Source: Polytrichum commune
Taxonomy: Eukaryota > Streptophyta > Polytrichopsida > Polytrichales > Polytrichaceae
Direction: 5' to 3'
NCBI GenBank assembly: GCA_950295325.1
Contig: OX485806.1
Span: 9,364,001 to 9,424,000 of the forward strand
Length of the DNA: 60,000 nt
The notes beneath the pieces are model-generated. The model was not told where the DNA came from. It did not search any database and saw only the letters and a program-made list of their open reading frames with translations. A program made the position numbers and the translations under genes. Below are positions 1 to 10,765 of the stretch, piece after piece (the first letter of the stretch is position 1; each line of letters starts with the position of its first letter).

Positions 1-477
1 ATTCATGCAGGTCCTCACACATGATAAAATAGAACAAGAAAACGGTAGAACCGTGAGGCTATGTCCTTTATTATGAAAGACTATAATTGTAGTTGTCCAC
101 TTTGCTCATGCCAATTCATGGCTATTCACTATACCAAACCTTTCTTAGATTTTGTGCACCTTCTTCTCAAATACAGGTCAAGGATTGAAGCTACTCATTT
201 ATCACCCAATTTTTTAAAAATAAATAATCAAGAACTACTGAAATAACTATAGTTAACTAGATTTCTTTCAATGCATTTTAGGGAGCACTCATATATATAT
301 ATATAAACTATAGTTATCATCCACATTACATAAAGTGGACCAAAAATAACAAGAACAAGTAACGTCCAAGTGTGAACACAAAGTGGTTAGGAAATTTGCT
401 CTTGAAACGAAGAAGTTGATGCATAGTCTCTGTCCTATAGACAAAGCCAATAAACCAACGGTCGTGATTATTCAAAA
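1..477. other. Intergenic, no gene seen
   Basis: I see no coding signal here. The stretch is AT-rich and carries a short (AT)n run at about 290-305. The reading frames present are short and have no recognisable motif. Confidence 0.6.
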
Positions 478-735
478 TGCCATGGTCTTCCGGTTTTGTG
501 TTAGGCCTAACTCCAAGAAGAGATTTTTTAAAAATAGTCCAAGTGACCATGAAACATGATCCATTTGATGCCATGTGGGAATCCATGTAGACTTTACATC
601 CATCTTGCGGTCACATACTCCGTTGGTCCCTCAAGCGTAGTGTGAAGCGAACTTGGACCGGCTCCGCCTTTTCCACCAATGAGAGTGCTTGAAGCGTAAT
701 GGTCACGGGCTGTCAGTCCGTGTGTGAAGTGGCCC
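478..735 (-). mobile_element. R1 element, one half only
   Basis: This is one half of the R1 short element, reverse relative to the copies at 29090 and 44338. It runs from the element's centre (the ATGGTCTTCCGGTTTTGTG region) to the terminus GTGTGAAGTGGCCC at 722-735, which is followed by TAA. The other half is missing. It lies just upstream of the hydrolase gene, about 30 bases from a good TATA box, so it may form part of that promoter. Assignment to R1 rests on long similarity to the copies at 33063 and 44338. Confidence 0.7.
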
Positions 736-763
736 TAATAAGTAATGTTAAAGAGAGATTCCG

Positions 764-770
764 TATATAA
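764..770 (+). promoter_or_regulatory. Candidate TATA box of hydrolase gene
   Basis: TATATAA is a full match to the plant TATA consensus. It lies 688 bases before the hydrolase start codon and 29 bases after the R1 terminus. If used, transcription would start near 795 and leave a leader of about 650 bases. A start site closer to the gene is also possible, because the 1100-1450 stretch is purine-rich leader-like sequence. No transcript evidence is available here. Confidence 0.35.
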
Positions 771-1451
771 TAAGAGGCCCACTCACATAGAAGCAGAAAT
801 GCTGCAAGGGCTGTACACCAAGAAGATTCATCGCAAAGAAGATTCACTCACCTCACCCTAGCCAGGGTCTTCGGGCACCCTGCCTGGCCGGGTGAATCGA
901 CCCGACCCGGCCCGTTCACATTGGACCGGTTCTTCCCCCGGAAGACCCCCCCCGGCAGTCTTCAGCGATTGCTGACAGTGGCGAGGGGAGGCTTCCTTGC
1001 TTCCTTGAGAGTAAGCTTAGCTTAGCAGCACTGGGGACTCCGCGCGACGGCAGCAGCACGCACAGACATCGCCGGCACCGGATGCACCAATTTCCTCTTT
1101 CATTTTTCCACTCCTCCTGCTCGCATTTCCAGTAGCCCTCGGTTCCGCGCGCCGCTCGGAAGTGGTTCCAAGTGATTTGGAGCTCTGTAGAGTGAGAACT
1201 TCGCTCGGACAAAGATCGGTGGAGAGGCCCGCTTGTTTGTAGTTTTGGACAAGTTTTTTCCTGCCATTTATCTTACTGGGAAGGGTGCCAGCGTCGAGTC
1301 GAGTCGAGTGGTGGAAATTGGTTCGGAGTGGGAAGGGGTTAGGATTGGGGCGAAGAAGATCGGTGGGGGAATTGGGAAAGAAAGAGGGGGGAGGCTAAGG
1401 CTAAGTGGAAGAGTAAGGGTGGATCCTAGGAATTGAAGGCGGAGTGGAGGA

Positions 1452-4400
1452 ATGGAGGGGGAGGCGTTTGATCCCAATCCGCAGGCATCCTCAACCCCAG
1501 AGCAAGAGAGCAAGGAAATCGAAGACGGCAACAAGTTCCAAGCAGCCAGCAACATAGAGTTCGCCCCAGACCCAGCCCAGGCCTCAGGGGGAAACCATTC
1601 GCCTCCTCCAGACTTGGAAGAAGACACACTCAATGATGTCGCTATTCCTCCTCCCACAACAACAACAACATCCACGACATGGAGGGATAAGCTCCCCGAG
1701 GTAGTCCGCCATGGCGCAGAAGCAGTGCAATCCACTCTGGAGGCCACGATTCACCACCCGTATGTGACGCAAGGTGCTGAGAGCGTGCGCCAGGGGTTAG
1801 GGCAGACGTCGGGGTTCGTGGGGGAGAGTGTGACGAGTGCGCAGAGTAGGCTCGGGCCGTTGGTGAACCATCCCTATGTGCAGAAGACGACGGAAACTGT
1901 GAGTAGTACTCTGCAGCCGCTGATGAACAAGAGCGCGGAAACCATGCAAAGGGGTAGTGAGACGGCCAAGAAGATTTATAACAGGGAGGAGGGGTATGAG
2001 CCGTCGAAGCTAGCACCTTACTTCGCGGGTAGCCTCGGGATCGTCATTCTGTGCATCTTGCTTGCAGGTATGTTCGTTTTCTTGGTGGGAGCATCATCAT
2101 CATCATCACCATCATCAACATCCTTGTGTTTTGTTTTCGCTGGGTTGGGCCGGGGTTCTCAAATTCGAGAAGACTTTTTTTTTGCAATTTGTGGATGGTT
2201 TGTGTGTGTATAGGTCAGGATTGCTGAGAATTCGAAGGAATTTGGGTTCATGTGCAGTCTCACCTTAAACCCACCTTGTAGGAAGTATGAAAGTGCTCTT
2301 TTTAGTCTGAATTGGGATCATCCGAGGCAATTTACCTTCTTTACCTAAGATTTTACAACCGGGACAGCCTCGGGATCGTCATTCTGTGCATCTTGCTTGC
2401 AGGTTTGTAGCAGGTAGCATCCATTTTTTTTTCTTACTGGGTTGTGTTGGGTTTCTCAAAATTTGAGAGGAATTTTTGCAATTTGCTGATAGTTTGTATG
2501 TGTCAGGATTGGGTGTTCCTTACAGGAATTTTTTGAGTTTGATTGCACTGATAATTCAAGAGATTATGGGTTTATCGCAGTCAGACCATAAACCCATCTT
2601 CTAGAAGGTAGAAATGCTGTTATTAGTGGGAACTGGGATCATCCGTTCTGCTGACAGTGGCATTTTACTTGATTTTATTTTTTAATCTTTTATTTGATTG
2701 TATTATGGGATGGTAGTTTTGCACACAATAACTCTACTTGGCGGAGTAGGATCCATGGAAAAGACAAAGGGGATTTGTTTAGGTTAAGGGGTGTATTACT
2801 TGCTCTTGATCACATTGCAGGCAGGTGAGGAGAGTGAGTTTGTAGTCTCCATGTTTCAATCTCAACTTTACCTTTCACATCAGACTTGTTCCCTTTTGCC
2901 ATGGCCATCAGATTGTGAAAAAAAGGGGCAGGTGGAAAATGGTCAATGTGACCTTGCTGTGCATTCTAATGTGATGCAGAAATATCACAATTCTTCTTGG
3001 TGTTTTGTAAAGAGAGCTTCAGTATTGGACACAGAAATTGGGCTTTCCATGAAGTTGCTGTCATAGTTAGTTTTATCAAAGGGAGGTGGAAATATTTGAT
3101 TCTTGCTCGTGGTTTGCATCACATGGGATGGGTTGAATGTCGTTTGTAGTGTAGGGAAACATTTGTATTGGCATCTCAAGTTAATGAACGGAGACTATTG
3201 TCGAAAGGAAATAGTTTCTGTACTCTTGTGTGAATTACTAGTTTATTATCCAAGATACGCGTAAGCCATGGTACTGTATGATAGTGGTGGGTAGTTTTAC
3301 ATTAAGTTTTGCATGTGCGAGTTATATAACGAACATCCCATTTGTGTGCTTTGGTTTTTACAGGATGGGGTTCAGGTGACAGACGGTCAAAGTACAAGGT
3401 CGATATTTCAGGAATTGTTGCAGAGAAGATTGAGCTTCCTGATGGAAGGCACATAGCTTATGCCGAACAGGGTGTCAGCAAGGAGTTGGCAAAACATAAT
3501 ATTCTCGTATTACATGGCTTCCTTTCGTCGCGGATATTAGGTAATCATCAAGCTTTTGAGCCTTTGGTTTTCCTTACATTGCTGGAAATAGGTGAATGTG
3601 CCTAATGTAATTACTCATCTTAAGCAGACACCTATATTTGAGTGGTGTGTGGTTAGGTGTGGATCTAAGAATGGACACCAAAAAGGAACATGTTTCGAAG
3701 ATTGGACTACGTGCTGAAAATTTGTTGACTATTCTATGCTTAATGGTCAACAAAATTGGAGGGGCCTACCTGCTTGTTTTATGGCTCCGAAACTTTTGAC
3801 TTTGAGAAATAATAGTAGCAACATGGAGAACAGAAAATTGAATATATTCATGCTAACTGCTCTTATCACATTTGCTGATTCATGAGAATCCCAACATTGA
3901 AATCCAAGTTGAAAATTATGGCAAACAGCCAAAACTAATCATTTGAGACACATTTACCTTATGGTTGCAGGAATTCCTGGTATCAGTGACAAATTACTTG
4001 AAAAATATGCGGTCCGGGTGGTTTCGTATGATAGGCCTGGAATTGGACAAAGTGATCCTCATCCAAAGAGGAATTATAACACGTCGGCACAGGATATGGC
4101 TTATATTGCTGACACGTTAGGCATGGGTGACAAATTTTGGGTTCTTGGTTACTCGGGTGGAGGCCCACATGCGTGGGCTGCTCTTCACTACATTCCCAAC
4201 CGATTAGCTGGTACCCCTCCCTTCCATTTTTCCTCCTCATCCCCCCAAAAAGAACTGGGTACTTTTTATGTTCTGTTATCTTCTGTATTCACTAATTCAA
4301 GTGGGCCTAAATTGGTTCCATGTCTTCAATGGACACCTATATTTAAGTAGTGTGTGGTTAGTTGTGGGTCTAAGAACGGACATCAAAAAGACATTCGTGT

Positions 4401-7400
4401 TTAAAAGAGATTGGATTACATGCTCAAAATTTGTTCACCATTCTAGGCTCAATACTTATCAACTAATTGGGGGACCTATATGATCATTCAACATGAAAGA
4501 CAATCTTCACTTCGATTATGAGTAAAATAATCATATGAACACCAAAAAATACAAGGAAAATGGCTATGTGCACGATTTGGATTTGCTAATCATCTTGCAG
4601 TTATTCCATATTTTATATCCTACGAGAAGTGGGTGCAGAGCGAAAAGTGTACTTTTAAGAGCCACTACCCTTACACTACAATCACTTGACTCATCTCCTT
4701 TTTTATTGAGTTGGAAGAAACACGTATGGGTGGGCTGGACTGTGGAGTTTTTATGTGACAGGATCAGCTACTAAACTGGAAAAATAATGCATGGATTAAC
4801 AATGTTTCTCAAGTCTAAGTTTGTTTCATTACAAAAGTTTTCCTGATGCCTTGAATTCATTGCAAGTCGTGATATTTTAAAGCTGTTATGAATGAGATTG
4901 TTATTAATTGATTCAAGTTGTGGCTTGCAGGTGTTGTGATGTTTGGACCAATTGGAAATCCTTATGCAAAGAACATGACCAAAGAGGAATCTAAGCTTAT
5001 CTGGAAGGGAGCAAGCAGGTCAATGAAAATGATGTTTCGTTTGGCCCGCCATTTCCCTTCTTATGTTCCTGGTTATCTGCGAAGAGGTCCTCTGGCAAAG
5101 ATTGTCAAGTTCATGCGGTCTGTAAAGAAAGGTGTCAACCCTAAGGTAGGTCATATAGTTTTTGACTTCAGAAACGTGGTTTTCTTTGCAGAAATTGGTC
5201 TGGGACGCACTATGCACGTAGCATTTTCTTTTTGTTCTGTCAATAGAAGTTATCCTTTCAACTCAATGGGACTTTTCATCAGGAATTGGTCCCCTATGAT
5301 TTCCATTGGTTGTTTTGCAGACATGATCAATAATTATTTTCCACTTGTGGTAGTGTTTGAATTTGAATGAAGAGCAACCTATTTTGACTCATTGAGGGCC
5401 GAACTCACTTTAACAGCTCTTGGTATGTCAAAATGAGTCTGACCCTCAGTGAACTGATATAGAATGTTCTTTGTTTAAACCTCCACGTAACCTCCATGCA
5501 TGCACCAAAAGCTAAGCAAACATGATAGATGTTGTATGCAAGACAACCAACTCTGGACCAAAGGTCACGTTGAGTTAGGTTGGGCTTACATCAGGGTCTG
5601 GGTCCAAGAAACTTGGGGGCTCAAAACACCCCTTATGGACGTTTATTTTCGGACCCAAGATTGGCCCAGGCTTGAAGATTGGTAAGACAGATCAGGAGTA
5701 GTATTTTCTTGAGTGAGGAATGTGAAGATTTTGTGGGAAAGTGATGTCACTTTAGAGACACTTCATTTTTTCATACCTTGGACCCTAATGTAAATTCCTT
5801 GGGCCCAAAATAATGCTTTTGATGAATATTATCACTCGATTATGGAGTTTCTTTGGTCTTGGACCCAATTTTAAAACCCACCCTCAGTTGATTATTTATC
5901 AAATGGATACTTGCATTGGCAGGATCGAGCGGCGCTTGAGACTGATGTTGTTGCTGAAGCTTGGGAGAGATCAACGAGAGAGTCGATTCGTTCAGGTGAT
6001 CCGAAGCCACATGCGGAGGATGTGATTCTTCATTGTCACGATTGGGGGTTCAGATTGACAGACCTCAATCCTAAGCCTGCAAAGCGGAGCTTCTTCAAGC
6101 GACTTTTCTTCTTTTTCAGTGGTCCTAATCTTCCCGTGTTCAATGGACCTGTCCACATCTTTCATGTAACGATCAGTTTCCCTTCTTGAGTAATTTTGTA
6201 GTCCAAAACCTTCTAGCTTTGTAAAGTTCAAAGTAGGTGCTTAACAATCAGAAGGTACAAGGAACAGGTGAATTATGTCTATTCAGAAGAGGAGAGAAGG
6301 TCATCAAGTGTTTGTAGTAAAAATCAAATTTAACTGGACGACAAGGTGTACTTTCTAAAAAACTGACATTGTTTTGGCTTTACGTGAAGTTGCCTGTCAA
6401 TGTATGCTACTTAAATAGGAGGGAGGTTAACTTTCCTTGAATTATTGTAATTTTCAAGATAAGTAGTCAATGGAGAATGGAATAATTTTCTTAGAATAGC
6501 TGGAAGGTGAATAGGGTGCAAGAGTACTCTTCTGTAATTCCAACTTTTGCAGTGTGTGTTGGAGATGGAAGTGGAGTTTTGAAGAGTAGAATAGAAATGA
6601 AATGGGAGTATAAAACCTGAATACTAGAATAACTTTAATAACTTAACTACCTGATAGAGAGATGGGAATTTGTGCTAGTTGTACAGGCAGTTACTGTAAA
6701 CATGACGGAGAAGATTAAAAAAAAAGTCAAAGGATTTTGTGATGACATATTAATTACAAATAATCCCACTAAAGTAAGTGTCTATTGATAGGAATAGATG
6801 TCACTTTCGGATTTCTCTCCATATTTAGCAATCCATGCAATGTAAGACTGATTAAGAAGCAGTAGGTTATTATTGTCTATACATTGACACAAAGTATCTG
6901 TGTCTCAAACCAGAAGGGTCATCTTACTAATACATGCAACATTATTTCTAAAATTTTGAAAATTTCTGGAATAATAAACACGTACTAGGTCTCTTTTAGT
7001 GCAGTGATATTGGAATTGGATCTATAATGTGATATATCCTTGTGCAGGGGACCGAAGATAAAATAGTCCCATTGGCCTACAGTGAGTATGCTGCACGCCT
7101 GGTCCCAAATGTCCAGCTGCACAAGCTGGAGGGGGAGGGGCACTTCTCATGGTTCTGCTATTGTGACACCTGTCACCGCAATCTGTTCAAAATCCTTTTT
7201 GGTGAAGTGGAGGGTCTACACGAGTTAGATGCCCCAGAACCTGAAGCCACAAAGGAAATTGAATCGACTGGAAACCTCAAAAACAAAGAGTCACATGCTG
7301 CAAAGAATGAAAAACATCATGAGGTGCAATCATCTTTCCCATCAAAGGCTGAGCACATCATGTCAAGAGAAGCAGAAGTGGGCATTTTAAGCGAGGATGA

Positions 7401-7455
7401 CGATGACAGGGTAACAACACATCATCGTGAAAATCAAGAAGAAGATGAGTTGTAG
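1452..7455 (+). CDS. Membrane-anchored alpha/beta hydrolase (6 exons)
   Basis: Exons are 1452-2067, 3364-3540, 3971-4210, 4931-5145, 5923-6165 and 7048-7455. All introns are GT..AG and all joins stay in frame, giving 632 residues. The hydrolase fold begins near residue 230. It has the oxyanion HGF (256-258), the nucleophile elbow GYSGGG (Ser326), the acid in GTEDKIVP (Asp501) and His529 in GEGHFSW, so the triad is complete. The family (plant alpha/beta hydrolases with the DGRHIAYAEQG and YDRPGIGQSDP signatures) cleaves ester-type bonds, but the substrate cannot be read from sequence. The first 185 residues are hydrophilic, with a poly-Thr/Pro stretch and two HPYV repeats (102-105, 140-143). 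A single hydrophobic segment follows (about 187-206), implying membrane anchoring. The C-terminal 70 residues are acidic and low in complexity. The start is the first ATG that opens this frame. Introns 2 and 3 carry R3 fragments. Confidence 0.88.
2031..2690 (+). repeat. Tandem duplication of exon 1 end and intron 1 start
   Basis: Bases 2031-2069, the last 37 bases of exon 1 plus the GT donor, recur identically at 2366-2404, an offset of 335. The sequence after each copy is also recognisably related (for example the GGGATCATCCG blocks near 2310 and 2635) but diverged. The result is a tandem duplication inside intron 1 that carries a second copy of the membrane-segment coding sequence and a second potential splice donor. 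An AG lies directly before the duplicated block at 2366-2367. Confidence 0.85.
3625..3775 (+). mobile_element. R3 fragment in hydrolase intron 2
   Basis: The stretch resembles R3 copies elsewhere (32243, 40912, 45519). It shares CACCTATATTTGAGTGGT, then GGACACCAAAAAG and a region ending in a GGGGCCTA block. Both termini are missing or decayed. It does not disturb the splice sites. Confidence 0.65.
4328..4650 (+). mobile_element. R3 copy in hydrolase intron 3
   Basis: This is a longer R3 copy running from GACACCTATATTTAAG through GGGGGACCTATATGATC to a GAGAAGTGGGTGCAGAG block, the same order as in the copy at 45519. The terminal AGGTAG motif is not preserved. It accounts for about half of intron 3. 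Confidence 0.65.
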
Positions 7456-8963
7456 TAGTATATATGGATATAGAAGGGCAGAGTTCTGGACTTCAAAAAA
7501 ACAGATGGTAGGGGGCACGAAACATTTCCCTTGCTAAGTTGCATCCAGAGTTTGTGTCTAGGGTTTGTTTCCGAAGGTTAACGAGTGTAGGTGGTATGAA
7601 TCACATGTGTACATACGTGTACAGATATGAATGTCATGAGGCAGTATATTGGAGCTACTGATACGTGTCAAATATTTTATTGCAATAGGTGTTACCCTAA
7701 AACCCTAAACCCACCTAATGTTTTGTTTTCAAAATGTGCTTAGTGTCAGTATGTTTGTGTTTTCTTTGACTGTTCTGAGTTGATTATCCTGTCCACCTGC
7801 CTGACATCGTGGCATTGCATTTGACGGTTGAAAATACTTGTTAGCTGGAGAAGAAATCTGGGTGAACTCACGTTGTTGTCTAAATTAGCCCAGTTTGTGA
7901 CTTGCGAGTTTCATCAAGACTAGCTTATCTCTTGCTTTGGGTATTGTATTCAGGGATGGCTACATAGCTTATGTTTCCCTTTTGCTGTGATTTTATGATA
8001 ACCACACCTAAATCACCCTTCAAAGCATTTGAGCATAATTATCATCATTCGATCACCTCACTTTTTGTTGGATCTTGTTGGATACTCAAAAGAGGACTTC
8101 AACACATCTTGGCATGTGGTTTTTGACCTTGTATGAGTAAGTTATGAAATCTCAAAGTATTTAATATAGATTTGTCCAAAACTGACCCAAGGTGTTTTAT
8201 GACTAAATCATGTTCATATTACACGAAAATCTCTAGGGGTTGCTTTTGGATAAGGATCACAATTAGGTGTACTTTCCATATATTAAAGTGCAAGGTTGAT
8301 AGACTGACTCCTACTGTACTTCTGGATGGGTGTTGTGAGATTATGAAAGTTGTCAATAAGATGTGTTGCAAGGGATTGTATGGAATTGAATCAATATTTG
8401 ACCAGCTACTTGACGAGCTATTTCAGCTACATTCAGCAACTCGGAGCAGAGATGATAGGAAAGTGTCTTGGCCTTTGGTGCTGATTTGGTATTATCAAAC
8501 TAACTGCAGTGTCTCAGTTTCTGGAACAGTCTTCAACTTGTCTATGCATAAAACAAGGTTTGAACATCATAAGATATGAGCTGCAGGTAAAATATCTCGA
8601 AAGCTTTCAGAACTTTAATGTTTTGAATGACTGATTTCTGGATTAGTTTCTGTATGAACAGAAACGAAGTACATCAGTGGTATGCTTGTATTTATCTCTG
8701 CTTTTAATGTTCTTTCACCTGTCCATGCAGACTCCAATTTTAACATTGCATATACAAGCTGTAGGTAAAACATATTGCAACCTGTCAAAGTGTATACAGT
8801 GTTTATATATATATATATATGCATGCACAGGTAATAGCTGATACACCTCACAGAACTCCACAGTGACTCCAAGCAAGCCATGAGAACAGACCCAAACAAA
8901 CACTGGATAATATGAGCATACTGCAGACTAAGGTAGGCAAGTGTTATTTGGAGACTTCTCTCT
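7456..8963. other. Hydrolase 3' flank, no gene seen
   Basis: This holds the 3' untranslated region and intergenic DNA. A short interstitial telomere-like run (CCCTAAAACCCTAAACCC) is at 7694-7711. A frame of 135 codons at 8172-8579 has no recognisable motif and I do not call it a gene. The 8615-8730 part resembles 10385-10530 downstream of the reductase gene. An (AT)n run sits at about 8805-8820. Confidence 0.5.
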
Positions 8964-8971
8964 CTCTATCC

Positions 8972-9385
8972 CTCGGGGAGTGCACTTAAAGTTAAGACTA
9001 GGAATCACGTGAGTGCGTACTTTTGACCCCCCTATGTATGTACTAAAAAAACATCTAAAAATTGTAAAAAAAATATGAAGTTGTTAAACACAATCTAAAG
9101 TTCTTGTTGTATAAATTTCAAAAAATAATCAATTGTACATATTTTTAAATTGATTTTTGAAGCAAAAAACAATGCATTTTAATTTAAACTTCTATCATTT
9201 TTTTAAAAAAAATTTAAAAAAATTTCGTCCTGAAATTTATACCAAGTGATAGATATATACGTAATGATTTGGCACTTAAAAATTCTTAATTTAAAAACTA
9301 TTTTAAGGCTAAGTATTGTAGGGGGTATGCCATTAAAACGCACTCACGTGTATTCCTAATCTTAACTTTAAGTGTACTCCCCGGG
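8972..9385. mobile_element. MITE with long inverted termini and 8-bp target site
   Basis: The left end begins CTCGGGGAGTGCACTTAAAG and the right end is its imperfect inverse, ending CTTTAAGTGTACTCCCCGGG. The inverted similarity runs on for about 48 bases through an ACGTGAGTGCGT block. Both sides are flanked by CTCTATCC (8964-8971 and 9386-9393), an 8-bp direct repeat as expected for hAT insertion. The 414-bp interior is AT-rich and non-coding, so it is a non-autonomous element. Confidence 0.85.
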
Positions 9386-9393
9386 CTCTATCC

Positions 9394-9718
9394 ACTTCTC
9401 TTAGGACATGAAACATGCAATTAGTGTGAGATGATTAGCAAATCCATTTGCCTCAATTTTTTTGGAATATGAATATGAATATGTTATTCATTATCAAAGT
9501 GAATACATTCTCGTGCTCATTAAGTGGTTTTAAAGGTTCCCCCAATCATGTTGACTATTGAGCTTAGAATGGTTAGCACATTTTAAGCTTGTAGTCCAAT
9601 CTCTTATGAGTACATATCTTTTTGATGTCTGCTCCTAGATCCACACTTAATTGCATACCACTCAAAATATGGGTGTCCAAAATTAATGTTATGTTCAATT
9701 TAGGCACATCTACCTTCA
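9394..9718 (-). mobile_element. R3 element, reverse orientation
   Basis: It begins with CACTTCTC..GACATGAAACA and ends with TTTAGGCACATCTACCTT at 9701-9718, the typical R3 end. Its other end abuts the 8972-9385 MITE target site. Confidence 0.65.
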
Positions 9719-10765
9719 CTCAAAGATCACAATTGATAGCCAAAACCATATTGACAAACCACTTGCAACCCATCTTAATGGCAAGGCCAACAACTTGCAT
9801 ACAACACGTTCATGGGGCATAATTGTGAAAATACACAAAAATTGTGAAAATAAGTTGATTTGGCCAAAACGAGTGGCTTGAAATTTGTGGAATATTTATA
9901 AAGATGGATTAGAGGAAATGATGATGATTGCAAGTTGTTTTATAATTCTATTCTATGTAAATAATTAGTTGCATTTTCCCAAATAGGCAAGTAAGTCGAA
10001 TTCCCTACTTGTATAGTAGAGTCTCCCTAATATGAACATCAAAATAATTTACTTTGCATACGTATTCACACAAAACGGCTAACTCAATGACACCCAAAAG
10101 TGATTGCAAGTGGTGTGAAACAACACCTACCTAGCCAATCATTGCATCCCACCTATCACTAGAGTATGTCCTTTTTTGGATCACCACTTTTACAATTAAC
10201 TACATTCCACACAAGAATCATTCTACCCCTAGTTTAGTGCACCAGTTGTGGTCAATCACTATTTTCAATTTTTCGACCTTTAAAGTGGAAGGACCCATTT
10301 TTCAGCCACCAAGTGGCCCAAGGCTTCAAACCTGAAAAACATTTTTAATAGGGGGCTGCAACAGCCCAGTGACCTTGGCACCATTAGTCCATCCATATAT
10401 TCTTGAATGATACACTTCATGATTTGTTTTTCGTATTGATGGAAACAAAGAGCATTGTGGTATGCTTACGTAACTATCTGCTTTCAATATTTCTCTTTTT
10501 CAGGAAAGAAAAACCTTACTTCACCTGTCCATATCTCCAAGTTTTCTGAATGCAAATGTTTTGTCTGCTCTTTTGGCAAGCTTCTGGATGTGAGCTTCCA
10601 AGAGTAGTGTCATAGAGTTGTAATTACATGTTTCAACAAAGAATAAAGCTATATACATAAGGCATGTGCGCCACAGGAGATTGAATTTTTTTTTCGAATA
10701 CACAAGACACCTCCAAGTTGCGTGGTTTATGGCTTACTTGGATGTGAAACTCTTAATTTGAATCC
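9719..10765. other. Intergenic, 3' side of reductase gene
   Basis: I see no gene or intact element here. The part nearest 10766 is presumably the 3' untranslated region of the reductase, which is transcribed leftward. The 10385-10530 segment resembles 8615-8730. Confidence 0.4.

Noticed and set aside
1268-1747. 159-codon open stretch opposite the hydrolase first exon
   Set aside because: It is the antisense of GC-rich exon and leader sequence. The sense frame has clear family support.
7694-7711. Telomere-like CCCTAAA run
   Set aside because: Only about two and a half units. Short teloboxes are common in plant DNA, and this one is downstream of the gene.
8172-8579. 135-codon open stretch on the + strand
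   Set aside because: No recognisable motif and a composition like the surrounding intergenic DNA.
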